From contig NC_085141.1 in NCBI RefSeq assembly GCF_024139115.2, positions 135,593,822 through 135,657,821 of the forward strand: DNA of 64,000 nt, read 5' to 3'. Origin of the DNA: Armigeres subalbatus. Lineage: Eukaryota; Arthropoda; Insecta; Diptera; Culicidae. The notes beneath the pieces are model-generated. The model saw nothing but the letters and a program-made list of their open reading frames with translations. It had not been told where the DNA came from and did not search any database. Below are positions 21,054 to 32,742 of the stretch, piece after piece (the stretch's first letter is position 1; each line of letters opens with the position of its first letter). A program made the translations under genes and the position numbers.

Positions 21054-24000
21054 TACAATGGCTGGATGCATGTCAAGTAAAGCTCTCGATGTTCTGGAAG
21101 AACATTGCTATGCAACTTTGTCTTCGTCATTCCATAGAAGAAGTGGTAAGCAATACACGTGATTGTAATTCCTGTAATACTGTGCTGTAAATCAGCAACT
21201 TATCCAGTAAAATATTTTGTACTGAATAACCAGAAATCAATTACACCCAGTTGGAATTCGTTAATTTCTCGGCTAACCTGAACTTTCACAACTTTTTGAA
21301 TACCACCCGAATTTTATTTGATTTTTTGTGTTCAAGATGCGCGGCTACAAAGCAAGACCATGCTGAGGGTGGCTGGGTTCGATTCCCAGTGCCGGTCTAG
21401 GCAATTTTTGGCTTGGAAATTGTCTCGACTTCCCTGGGCATAAAAGTATCATCGTGTTAGTACGAATGCAAAAATGGTAACTTGGCTTAGAAACCCCCTC
21501 AGTTCATAACTATGGAAGTGCTGAATGAACACCAAGCTGCTAGGCGGCTCTGTCCCAGTGTGGGATGTAATTTCAATGAAGAAGATGATTATTATCATTC
21601 TGACAGCTTAATTTTAATGATTTTCCAGTGATTTTGCAATAGCAGGGTATTTTGGCCCCGAAATCTAGAAACAAAAATACTTAAAAAAATATTCGCCAAC
21701 GAACTGATGGCATCGCAATGAAGAAGAGTCGTAAGGGTCCGGTACACTAATTACGTAAGCATTTTTTCTGGGGTTTTCAATCCCCCTCCCCCTTGTAAGA
21801 TTTTTCCCATGCAAATCATCATGGAGCGTAAGAAATAGGCAGACCCCCCTTCTCCAATAAGTGCTTACGTAATTAATGTACGACCCCTAAGTGCTGTTTG
21901 ATGTAAATGTTTTTGAATTTAATTTGAACAATTTTGTTATTATTCGAGGATTTATGAGAAATTGAGGACAAACTTCGATGCAAAAAATGCAGGCAACCAT
22001 CGAACTAAATTTTGAATATGTACTTATTAAATCGTATTTATTTTATTTTTATGCGAATGAATTACGAAAACTTTTTGCAAAACCAACATTAAGACTTGCG
22101 CGAAAATTGTATTAAGAAAAGAAAGCCCGGCAAAGCTTCAAAGTACTGTTCAAAATTCCTTTACTGAAACTCCAGGAAGAACCGAGAAGGAGAAACGTTT
22201 CCATAGCATTCTGTTTGGCTGAATCGCGAAATTGAATTTTGGTGTGAAAGCGTTCTCGATTAATAAACTATGATGAATATGAGGCATGAACCTCTCAGTC
22301 AAACCAAAATACATCTTGAGCCCCGGTTTTCCCGAAATTGGAGCTTTATGTAGCTTTAACTTTTATTTACAGAAATATTGAATTTCTCAATCGTTCTAAG
22401 CTGTATCTAATACAGTCTTTTAATTTCATTGTGATAGATCCTCCGTTTGAAGTCTTGGAAGTTAATAAAGACAAAGCTAATAGCAGAACTGAACCAGCCT
22501 GTGAGACAATTAATCCATTATTGACTCCAACACTGTACTCAATGAATCGATCGACGCCTATGGAATCAATTCGTTCAGGATGGAAAACATGTTCAAATCG
22601 AACAAACCCTTGGCTAAATCGTTCTACACCTCTTTATCATGACAAAGAAAATTCCAGACGTTTCAATCACTCTGGCAGCATTTTCGCAACAAGCTGCCTT
22701 TCAGAAGGAAATAGTGCGCTACAGTTGAACATGAGAAAATCTTGGTTGAAACGATCAACACCTCTTAATCAGCATGAAAGAGAAAATAGCAAAACGTTCA
22801 AGTTCGCCAGCAACTTGGAAAGGAGTTATAATTCAGAAGGAAAACCGACACATCTAGCGGAGACTCAGAAGAAGGCGTTAAAGCTACTTTCGACAGCACC
22901 TCCGAACTTTGAAGGTAAGTGGGACCTTTCGATCACAAACTCAGACAAACAGATATACCCGAGGAAATATCTTTGAAAATTTCAAGTATACTTTTACTTT
23001 TTACCAGCGATTTTTTTTTGTTTGATACATAAAAGATTATCTATCCGACAAAAATCACTATCGGCATCTGTAGTGGATGAAAGCAAACGTCGAAAGCAAC
23101 CAAAATTCAGTGGCCGTTTAACCACCTAAGGCGGCGAACCATATCACCAATTCCTTTAACTTTTACTTAAAATTTATGGTTATTTTCCCATAGTGGTCAA
23201 AATTTTACTCAGAAGCCGACCAATTTGAGTTTTGGCAGATTGATAGTTATTTGTAACGGAATGGATTTAGCACCAAATTTCTCGCGAACCTTAAATAGAT
23301 AAACTATGAAACATCTCAGAGTGCTATGTCTGTTTGTCTAAACGACTGAAAACTAATTTCGTTTGTCAATAAGTTAAACATATATTTTTCTTCAATAGGA
23401 CATGCTGCAGCTTCGCACAGTACAGTATGGAATTTCCCGGAGATAAAATATGTGGTAGTCGAACAAACGAGTCGAACATTGAAACTACTATGCATCCGTC
23501 TTTCATCAATATAGTGACATCCACACCGCTTCCATGTCAGGAAAGGAATTTACGACGATTGCCTGCGTTCTCCGTAGAAACAAGTGCAGTAGAAAAAGAA
23601 GAAATGAAGCAGATTCAATCGAACGAAGCAATAGACGAAGAAGGGTTATCTTATCTATCAAGGAAACAGAATAGTACGCTAGAGTTGCGTTCGAACCATC
23701 ATGGTAAGTGAGATCATATAACATCACTTTCTTTTACCAACGAAGTTCACGAGTTTGTACACCAAAGTGTTACGAAAAGGTTATAATATATTATGTTGTG
23801 GACTTTTATATACCTAATAATCAACTGAGGTTGATGATTAGAGAAGATGTCTGTGAGCAAATATTCACTAATTTTTTAGACACGTACCCTCAACCGGTTT
23901 GTTTGCAACAAGTTGGGACGGGGAGACCTGTCCCATAGTTTCCTACTAAAAATTGGACAGCATTATAGCCTCAAAAGTTATGCCCAAACATTTTTTTTTG

Positions 24001-25234
24001 TGATGCACGAGAAAGACGCTATTACCGTTAGGTGGATTAATCAGGGCTTTTTAAGCCTAAAAAGGTTGTCCAAATTGTACAGTGTCGTGTTTGTCACAGT
24101 TGTTCCAAATCGTCAAGCCTGTTTTCCCGGTTTACTATCCGGCAATGACATTGATATGAAAACTCAAGCTGCATATGCACACCCAAGTAACCATGAAGCT
24201 ATATATGCTTGTAAAAAACACAGCCCCAAAAGTTGACTTAAAGTGGAAAAGGGCAATTATAAGACCGAATTAATGGTTCATTGCTTTGGCATGTTGAAAT
24301 AAAGCACCAGTAATGTATCGCTGCATTCGTACTGCTGATTTAGAGTATCGTCTGACAGTTGATAAATAAATGCAACAACACATCATTAAAACAGATCTAA
24401 TGCAATTAGCATTTAGCATGCCGATTTGTGATTGATATATGTGCAATATTGTAATGCTTGGTGTTACTTGGGCAACATGTAAAAGGTTCAATTTGAAAAC
24501 ATTCGACGTGACATCCTATAGAAGGAAAGTGATTACCTCCCATACCTTTTTCGAATTAAATCTTCCACATGTTTTTTTTTATTTTTAAATTTATTATTTT
24601 TAAATTTTTGTTTTGTTTCATTACAGGTCATGCTTCAGTTTCGCACAGCGCTATGTCATTAAAATATCCCGGTTATGCAAAGATTGGTAGTGTTCAAATA
24701 CATGAGTCATTCATTGATACCACTATGCAACCGTCTTTCCACGATATTATAACATCCACACCTCTTCCTTGTCATAAGATAAGATCACGACAAACTCAAT
24801 TACCGGCGTTCTGCGTAAAAAATATTGCCACAGGAAAGACGGTACACAACCCAATGAAACTAAAGGAAGGGATGTTCGATGAGAAATATGTTTCCGAAAA
24901 AGAATTGTTCAGCAGCGACGATGAAGATCCGGATTGGAAATTTGAGAATGATTCAGACAATTTAACAGATGAAAGCGAAGACGAAGTTACAGCCTTGAAC
25001 GATCTATCTATATATGAGTATTTCCAAAAGTATAGAACTGTAGATGAGATTGATTCAGATGTCCCTGCTTCAGATGAATGCTTAGCAAAGATGTCCTCCA
25101 TACAGACTGTGAATTCGGCTTGCGAATCTGAACCAGGTAATATTGATGATCTTTCTTATTTTTTCAAATTTTCTATGCCAGGGATTGAGTTTGATAATTT
25201 CTATGACGATAATGAACTGATTCGAGGGGTATAA
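21054..25234 (+). CDS. Unknown spliced gene with KEN and repeated STP motifs, 390 aa
   Basis: Exons proposed: 21054-21145 (ATG at 21058), 22438-22914 and 24627-25234, joined by GT-AG sites all in phase 1, giving 390 aa. A further exon-like segment, 23399-23703, is described separately. I do not recognise the family. Visible features: two tandem-like blocks WL[NK]RSTPL at residues 88-95 and 132-139 and a related NRSTPM at 66-71, a KEN motif in DKENS (99-101), ITSTPLPC at 230-237, and a strongly acidic stretch SSDDEDPDWKFENDSD (284-299). No signal peptide or membrane segment. KEN plus several Ser-Thr-Pro sites would suit a CDK- and APC/C-regulated nuclear protein, but that is inference. Intron 1 contains a SINE and a MITE. 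Confidence 0.65.
21334..21588 (+). mobile_element. SINE (Feilai-like), 5'-truncated
   Basis: Lacks the first part of the tRNA-like head and begins near GCGCGGCTACAAAGCAAGACC. The B box and body are present with several substitutions, so it is older than the copies at 8 and 20 kb. It sits in intron 1 of the unknown gene. Confidence 0.88.
21732..21890. mobile_element. MITE, ACTAATTACGTAAGCA termini
   Basis: Inverted ends of about 24 bp: left CACTAATTACGTAAGCA after AAGGGTCCGGTA; right TGCTTACGTAATTAATGTACGACCCC. C-rich centre. In intron 1 of the unknown gene. Confidence 0.75.
23399..23703 (+). pseudogene. Duplicated exon with frameshift, within the unknown gene
   Basis: A segment bounded by TTCAATAG acceptor and GTAAGT donor, phase 1 on its left, lies between exons 22438-22914 and 24627-25234. 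It parallels the start of the last exon: both begin GHA..SHS and share TTM[HQ]PSF..I.TSTPLPC. Aligned with that exon, it has a net loss of 4 bp just after the SHS codons (about 23420-23426). Its 305-bp length is therefore not divisible by 3, and splicing it in would bring an early stop. It is either a decaying duplicate that is skipped, or a sequence or assembly error. Confidence 0.7.
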
Positions 25235-25256
25235 TTCATGATCATTTCATGGGGCC

Positions 25257-25439
25257 CTCCTTAGCCGTGCGGTAAGACGCGCGGCTACAAAGCAAGACCA
25301 TGCTGAGGGTGGTTGGGTTCGATTCCCGGTGCCGGTCTAGGCAATTTTCGGATTGGAAATTGTCTCGACTTCCCTGGGCATAAAAGTATCATTGTGCTAG
25401 CCTCATGATATACAAATGCAAAAATGGTAACCTGGCTTA
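25257..25439 (+). mobile_element. SINE (Feilai-like), 5' part, split by another element
   Basis: Full tRNA-like head and first half of the body, ending at CCTGGCTTA where the element at 25440 begins. A short 3' remnant (AGCTGCGAGGCGG) continues at 26875-26888. About 45 bp of the SINE body expected between the halves are missing. Confidence 0.88.
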
Positions 25440-26872
25440 CACGCTTAGATCAATTTACCTATTTATAGGTACTCGTTTCACCCATATTTGAGTAATGCGT
25501 AATTTACCTATATTATGGGTAAAATGTACCGCGAAAATCAGTGAATTTCACTCATATTACAAGAAAAGTTGCTTTACCAATATATGGGTAAATTAGGTTA
25601 CCCATATATGGGTGAAAAAATGTAAGCGTTATTGTTCGACTCAGCCTCTATTTGACTGAAAGTTGAAAGCCATTTGTGGTTCCAAAGAAACAAGTATCGG
25701 TCGACTGGCCCAACATTAAAAGTGAGTAAATAAAAATTAATATAAATAATAATAAATATAATGTCGGTATTCTTTGCATCTAATTTATTAATAGATAATC
25801 AAAACCACGAACACAGCCGCATCTTCCGGAGCCCCGGGGCACCAAATCAACGATGGAGTGCATAAGCCAATCGCCTAGTCAGAAACCGCTGTATGCCTCT
25901 AGCATGGGACACGATAAGGCAAAAGCTCGTTTAACTGGTCCTGGAACATTGAAGGATTTAAATAGTTGCCGGGATACAGATCGACCCGAACGGTATGGAC
26001 AGCCATCGAAGTCCGCTCCGTTACAGCAAATGGTGAGTTGAATTATGATCCTTGTATGTACACATAATGACTTTTCATTTTTCTACCAGCCTCAAGTGGG
26101 AGAGAGATCACAGGATCGGCTTCTGCGACTACCACAAAGTATGAAATCCAATTATTATCCTAAACAAAAAACAATCTAATCTCTTGTGAGCTGAAACTTC
26201 CGGACTTCCTGTGAGCTAAAATAATAAGTGCAGAAGGAAACCACCGTGTCGGTGTGCAACGTACCCTACCCTTCACATCAACAGGTATGTTAAATTATAA
26301 TCTATAGATATACACAAACTCGCAATGACATATTTTTTCTCTTCCAATCATCCGTATAAACAGATACCTACAACCTACGCCCACATCACCCAAAGATATT
26401 TTTACCTCAGCAAACGGATTCGTCGTATCAAGCAGGAATTTCCGAATCGGACACGACGATTTTCTACAGGTGTCCCCGTCAGCTCCTTCTCTATCAAATA
26501 TGGTACTACAAATCCGAACCAGATGGGTGGAAGCATTACCGCTGCACCATTACAGCATATTATTTTAGATAAAAGAATTTAATATGTATTTCAATAAATT
26601 CCAATGATTTGCGTATTGTTGTTTAAATTACTTTTGTTTTTATCATATAATAATCAACAAACAGCAATTAATCGACAAACGAAAACAATGATAATTCACT
26701 CAAATATGGGTGAAAATTACCTATAATAGGCTATCGCTCAGCTACCTAAATATGGGTAAAGTTGGTTTACTCATATATAGGTAAATGCCACTTCACCCAT
26801 ATCTAGGTATGTGCACTTTTTGGCGATTATAGGTACTCTTCACCCATATTTGGGTGAACTGAAGTAAGCGTG
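25440..26872. mobile_element. TA-flanked element with ACCCATATATGGGT repeats carrying a spliced gene
   Basis: Ends CACGCTTA and TAAGCGTG, each next to TA (25438-25439, 26873-26874), inserted in a SINE. Both terminal 180 bp hold many copies, in both orientations, of an ACCCATATATGGGT-like motif and its half TTTACCTATA. Between the ends (about 25630-26690) lies unrelated sequence with ordered splice sites, open frames and an AATAAA at 26593. A transposase is not visible, so the element is probably mobilised in trans. The left 190 bp (to TAAGCGTT at about 25627) and the right 180 bp could each be a MITE-like end. Confidence 0.75.
25853..26582 (+). CDS. Small intron-containing gene-like unit inside the element
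   Basis: A noncoding exon ends at GTGAGT (25722). The next exon (25795-26032) has an ATG at 25853 and 60 codons up to GTGAGT. An exon from 26090 follows a TTTTTCTACCAG acceptor. Using only this junction the frame closes at TAA 26177-26179 (89 aa). An alternative donor GTATGA after 26138 and acceptor at 26233 allow the frame to go on into exon 26234-26284 and, after an intron of 79 bp, exon 26364-26582 and AATAAA at 26593. Two frames are open in the last exon. Introns of about 57, 72, 79 and 95 bp are typical insect sizes. The product is not recognised; it is Ser/Gln/Pro-rich at the start. Confidence 0.5.
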
Positions 26873-26894
26873 TAAGCTGCGAGGCGGCTATGTC

Positions 26895-27600
26895 CACTCA
26901 CAAAAAACTCCGCATTATTTTCATGAGTTTACACATGGATTTTTGCAATGGGGGTAGCGAAATGGATTCCATAGTTTCGACACATATATTCCATGCGCCC
27001 ACATGCATTGCATGAGTGTTCACACATACTATCTATGTGGGACATAGTATCCATGTGTGAATTTGTATGCAATTAAGTATGTGCCGACACATGATATACA
27101 TATTTAAAAATACATGGATTTTTGCCATAAAGTATGTGTCGATTTTCCTGCGTGTATCAGAAACTTTGCCCAGATCAAAAACACCTCAAAATTGTGTTGT
27201 TTGATCTAACCGTGCACAGATGTGTATTTCGAACCGAGTTTGCGTTTTTCGACCATCAGCTGTTTTTGACAGCAGTTCTTCTTCGTACTTCTTTGTTTAT
27301 TCGCTTATAAACATCGCATGTCATTGCACCCATGGTTAAGATTACGAGCTTTATCACTTGATAAAGAGTATATTCATATTAAATGAAAATAAAATGTGTG
27401 AACTTGACATCAAGACACTGTTTACCAAGTGATAACATTTGTAATCTGAAAGGGGTATAACTGCAACAGCGCTCGCATGAATGGAAACCGCACGGACGTT
27501 GACAATGAACAATGTCCACCGCACCGCTCGAGTAGCTGTTGCATGTTCGTAACTGTGCGTAGTGTACAATATTGTTAGTGTGTGTAACAATCATCAATGA
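26895..27600. other. Repeat-like intergenic region
   Basis: 26900-27165 repeats words such as ACACATG, TATGTG and ATGGATTTTTGC in both orientations, typical of an old inverted-repeat element. 27200-27600 has no gene. It is upstream of the carrier gene and may hold part of its promoter. Confidence 0.35.
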
Positions 27601-27731
27601 ATCGCGCAAAGTAAACATACCACCCTTCAGTCCAGAAGCTGAAGCAGAACTGTGAGGAGATCAGTTTGTTTTATGAAATCGTTCATTGATGATATCGCGT
27701 TGTCCCGTGTGGTGCTAAATTTCAGTCGAAG
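27601..27731 (+). other. Possible 5' UTR exon of the carrier gene
   Basis: The stretch ends in CAGTCGAAG followed by GTAATAC, a usable donor, and the carrier's coding exon is preceded by a TTTTCTATCCCATTTCAG acceptor at 28849. The link is a guess from position and splice signals. Confidence 0.3.
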
Positions 27732-28849
27732 GTAATACATATTTGGACCCGTATTTCTTTTCACCACGATTTCATTCAAAGTTATTCAAAAGAGTTATTA
27801 CTATATGAATGTCTCGTAATATGTGGTTGTATCTAGAGGCCTGGAAAAGTTGTATCCAGCACTGCCGAGATTTTCGCAACCTTATGATAACGATTCTTCT
27901 TCTTTGTACGGTAATTAATAAACCTGTTAAACTCAATGTCATCAAATCAACCTACACTTTATCATTTGGAGGCAATTAAGTGCGTAGAGCGCATGCCTGA
28001 CCTTCTTTGTCTTGTACCGTCGAAATGTGACCATTCCAATGAGAAGACAATCGGTTTGTTCCACTGAATACGAAATTAAAATAATCCTTGATTTAATTCT
28101 TATTAAGGATATGTGGCATGCGTTTTTGTACCAAAACAATGTAACATGAATGCAAAATACGAGATCACTATTAGATTTTACTGAATATAAAAACGAGTCT
28201 TTATGACCTTAATAAAATACTAGAATATATAATTCAGAGTGGAGTAAAATAATGAAAAAACAAAATGCCCAGAATGTTCAGTTTAAGGGTTTGTAACATT
28301 TTATTCTGTAATATAATATTTATAATTATAATGTTTATTTTTTATAATCAGTTAAAGAAATGCCCATGATGGGGTAATAACTGGAACATGTTATGAGTTC
28401 AATTTTAATTCAAAAGCGTATTTCCTAACAAATTTATAATCATTTTTTATTGCTCTAACAATTCTGATCTTTGCTGTATCTTCGCTGCGCTTACAACAAA
28501 GGCAATGGCACCAGTTTGTTTTATTTTGTTATCAGCTGATTTAGCTTAATTTAAAACCAGCTCTACAAATCAAGAAGCGAAATTAGAGATTAACACCAAC
28601 ACACCTAGGTTTGACTATAAAAATATTACGTATTCCTTATGCATCCTTATCTAATAAACGTTAAACGCAAAATATTCATGAACTTGAACTCATAATTAGG
28701 AGAAAGTAGCTTTCTCTAAGTGAATGCTCAAGTACAATTAATATTCTCCAGGAGTCGAGATCAGTTCCTGAATACTAGTTTCATGTTCTAAGATAGTTAT
28801 AGGATAGGATTTTTTCCAATCATTTTAAATATTTTCTATCCCATTTCAG

Positions 28850-28884
28850 AAATCTATCAGAAGAGCTAAAACATCATCGGCATA
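28850..28884 (+). other. 5' UTR part of the first coding exon
   Basis: Follows a strong acceptor, TTTTCTATCCCATTTCAG; start context is GCATAATGGG. An upstream noncoding exon is therefore expected. Confidence 0.6.
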
Positions 28885-31800
28885 ATGGGCGGTGATTTGA
28901 AGGAATTTCTACGCCAAGCAGCAATGCAAGTTGGTGCAGGCGGCTCAGCAGGGTTTGTGGAAGTTTGCATCATGCATCCATTGGATCTGGTCAAGACCCG
29001 GCTCCAACTGCAAGCGAAGCCTGGAACTGTAGCAGCTCAATCTGGCGTAAGATAGATTTTATGTCATTTTATTATGTTTATTAAGATAAAATTATGTATT
29101 TTTTTTCAGACCTATTACAATGGAGTCTTCGATTGTATTCGGAAAATGGCCAGTACAGAAGGTGTATTTTCCTTGTACAAAGGAATTCTTCCTCCAGTAT
29201 TGGTAGAGACTCCGAAACGAGCCGTAAAGTTTTTAACCTTTGAGCAGTACAAGCGATTCTTCTTGTTTGGTGCAGATAAGCCTACGCCATTGGTATAGAA
29301 CTGATCTATCTGCAATATTTTATACATCAATTTTTTTTTATTGTAGACATTCTCCTTAGCGGGCCTTGGTGCCGGGGTTACCGAAGCAATTTTGGTGAAT
29401 CCTTTCGAAATGGTTAAAGTAACCTTACAAGCCAATAAAAACAAGTAAGTAGAATGCACTAGCAGTTTGCGTTAAGACTAAGATGCCCTCACATAGGATA
29501 CGTTTGCGTTGCGTTTGACCAGAGGCGTCGCGTGAAGAAAATGGTCACCTGTGCACCAATATAATTTGTTCCATGTTTAAGAAGTTTTCGAACTATCATC
29601 AAGCTCTTTATATAATGATGTGCCTATTAAATCTAACTTCATCCACGCTTCAATGTATTATTTGCAAATCATAACAAGCTCTTAAAGAGTTTCGCATAAT
29701 TTTCGTACAGACTATTAATTGGAATTGAACGTTGGAATTGGATTATTAAAACGTTGAAACGTTAACAAATAAACGTTGAATTAGCAAAAACATAGAAATA
29801 AATTTCGGTTTCCAATGTCCGTTTTCGTACTTCTACACGATTTCTGAAGGATGTTTTGCGCAATATCCTACTACAAAAAAAAGTCTATTGGATTTCAAAG
29901 GAGAGGTTTTGTGTATTTTGTTATTATACGCTGATGGTAAAGAATTATTCTTCCTCTCCTAAAAGTATATAATTAATGCAATTCTATTGTCGGATATAGT
30001 GCATTGTCTGCTAGAACTAGCGAATATGTAAACGGGCCATCACCGGAGAGAGTGCACGACAAGACAACGACAAGCGGCTAGAAGGCATCGGATAGCGTGA
30101 ACAAACTAAAGGAGGCGCGTGGCTTTTCATGCGGTGCCTCGTTGGATTGCTTATGGGAAAAGACTTGGTGCAAGAACGCTATTTTTTTATTTGAATATTG
30201 AAGTAGGTAGGTATATTTCAACTAGAGTCTTAAACTTTTGACAGAAGGCATTTTGCTACGAGGTAGTGGTCGGATGTGCGGACGTTCGTGATGTCGTAGA
30301 AGAATTTACCGTTGGTTCTAATCGAGTCGTAGTCGATTTGGTTTTTCGTTTCTTGTTTAGTTAATCTCCATGTGGATTTTTGGATATTCTTGTGGGGGCA
30401 AGAAGTGCGGGAGGCTACAAAGTTTATTTATGTATAATTGGTCGTTGTCATTCGATGCGGTATGCAGACTATTCGATCCGATGACCGGTCTTTATTATCG
30501 TTGGGTCGCATTTCTTGTGGGCAGTGCACGTTGATGACGCTGTTTATCCTCAGCTTTCACATCCCTGCGTTTTGACTACCACACAATCCGAGGATGTTTA
30601 TTATATTTAGAGTACCAGGACTTGGACAAATGCGTTTTGAGTACACGATCAGTGTTGGTAGCATAATGCTCAAATCCCACTCACCGCATGCGCGAGCTGA
30701 TTCGCTTGCGATTCTGCAGGGAAAGCATCGTGCATGAGTTTTTCACGCAGAATCGCATCGTTTACGCTCATTCGCGGAAAAATGATTTCGCTCCAAAAAG
30801 TGTCAAAACCTAATCGAAACGTATTTTATGTTTGCGTATGGATTCACTATCCATTGTTTTAAGTAAAGAAAGTTATTCCGATAAATTTAATTAAGAAGAA
30901 CACACATAAATCACGCAATGATGCAAATCGCGAGTCGAATCATGGACGATCCTCTGGGCAATGACTCGGGTGAGGTTTGCCTTGCGCTTGATTTGAATCG
31001 TGGATGAGATTTGAGAACTTGAGTTTTTTCCAACACTGCTCACTATGGCTTTGGTCGGGCCTGCTTGCGGATACATGCAGCTTTTTATAGAAATTTAACA
31101 GAGCCCACTGTTGAACAGCACCACATCTTAGGCAGGCCCAAAAGGAAGCACTTCCTCACTCTAGCTGATGTCAGAAGGATAACAGTGCCCAGGCTGCCAG
31201 CTAAGTGCAAAACCGACGGTCGATCGATCTCATACTGCACTTTGGAGGAAGGGTTTTGATTTGACAGATTTGAGTTATTATATAATTAGGGTTGTTTCCC
31301 GATTTTCTGCGTAGTTCGTAAGAGGATTTGCTCGACTTCCTCTACGGTGCCTTTGAAGTAAACTAACCCTGGAACAAAATAGACGCATCGTGCGGGCTAC
31401 GAAAAGAGTGGCGCTTGAGCCACTCGATTTTTACATGATCGGCCAGTGACAGTGTCCATTTGCATTTCTTCCGCAGAGTTGGCCAGGTTCCGAGCACATG
31501 GGCCGTAACGCGGCAGATCATCAACGAATCCGGTTTTGGGCTGAACGGCTTGAACCGAGGACTGACGGCAACGATCGGTCGGAATGGCGTTTTCAACATG
31601 ATCTACTTTGGGTTCTACCATAGTGTGAAGGGCATCCTGCCGGAGTACGAAGTAAGTTGAACCATAGTTTTCGATTGGGAAGATGATTCATTGATGTGCA
31701 TTTCTATTATAACTTTTTGCATTACATTCATGCTTACTCTAAAGAATGACTAGTGCTTTTGGATGGAAAAGGGTAAGTTCGAACTCCCTGCGTTTGTTTG

Positions 31801-32742
31801 CCATTCCTCCTAGATCGCGCATGTTAGGCTAGCATGTGTCAATGTTGTGCTTGACTTACTTCGACGGAGAAAATTCACTTAGGTAATTAATGGTTTGATC
31901 AGCTTCGAATAATCTTATCAAAAAGGGGTTTGCTGGTCTAAAATTATTTAAAAAATATCAATGGATTGCAAAAAAACTGATGATAATACCTACAAAATAT
32001 TACTGCCAATAATAAAATAAATTATTCTGCATGCATTATAGAATCCAGAAAGTAAAAATAATCCAATAATTTGATAAAGGAATTTTTCCAAAAAAATACT
32101 AATATGAAGACATTTCTTTGAACAAGTTCTACAACTAACTTTCTATTTATATTTCCATTTGATTGAACATGTATTGTCTTTTATTTTGTATTTCAATTGA
32201 TCTAATCTAATTGAAGCGTGAATAGTTATTATAGGATGGCTGTCATCATGTTGTAGTCGCATACCCCCATAGTTTTTTCTCATATTTAAAATTTAGCCAC
32301 TCATAAAGGAAACGCCACGCCGATGATGCATAGGAAAATGTTATGATGCTGCGATTGTTTATTCCAGGATCCCGTAAAAGAGTTCCTACGGAAGGTTGGA
32401 ATCGGTTTCGTTTCCGGCACACTTGGATCGATTGTAAATATTCCGTTCGATGTGGCCAAATCAAGAATTCAGGTACACAAATAAATTTCAAACAATCCTA
32501 GGATAAGCATATAGTAAAACTAATGCCTACGATCAATTCTTCAGGGTCCTCAACCAGTGCCTGGTCAGGTGAAGTACAAATCCACTTTAGGTTCGATTGC
32601 CATTGTGTATCGCGAGGAGGGCTTCGCAGCACTATACAAGGGTTTGACGCCGAAAGTGATGCGTTTGGGACCAGGTGGAGCAATCATGTTGGTAGTGTAC
32701 GATTACGTGTACGCTTTTCTTGATAACTACTTTAAACAATGA
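28885..32742 (+). CDS. Mitochondrial 2-oxodicarboxylate-type carrier (SLC25 family)
   Basis: Six coding exons with GT-AG introns: 28885-29046, 29110-29292, 29347-29444, 31477-31651, 32368-32472 and 32545-32742, giving 306 aa, the usual length for the family. The three Px[DE]xx[KR] signatures are PLDLVK (residues 32-37), PFEMVK (134-139) and PFDVAK (232-237), one per repeat. The N-terminal block AGGSAGFVEVCIMHPLDLVK and PPVLVETPKRAVKF fit the oxodicarboxylate carrier (SLC25A21; Drosophila CG5254-like). Such carriers exchange 2-oxoadipate and 2-oxoglutarate across the inner mitochondrial membrane in lysine and tryptophan breakdown. The 5' UTR seems to start its last exon at 28850. Intron 3 (2 kb) holds LINE debris. 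Assignment to the subfamily is from memory of its motifs. Confidence 0.9.
30230..30440 (-). pseudogene. LINE endonuclease fragment in intron 3 of the carrier
   Basis: Read on the minus strand, this gives NQIDYDSIRTNGKFF and NVRTSDHYLVAK, the C-terminal signature of apurinic-type endonucleases of non-LTR elements (NQIDY...DH). The rest of the element is not recognisable in the intron, though 30440-30620 may belong to it. Confidence 0.75.
30441..31476. other. Rest of carrier intron 3
   Basis: No gene. A 64-codon plus-strand frame at 31065-31259 looks like repeat debris and has no family signature. 30600-30760 is unremarkable. Confidence 0.4.

Noticed and set aside
26325..26582. Single-exon 85-aa gene
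   Set aside because: The start lies in what looks like an intron before the acceptor at 26363; better read as the last exon of the unit in the element.
31065..31259. 64-codon plus-strand frame in carrier intron 3
   Set aside because: No family signature, no splice context and surrounded by repeat debris.
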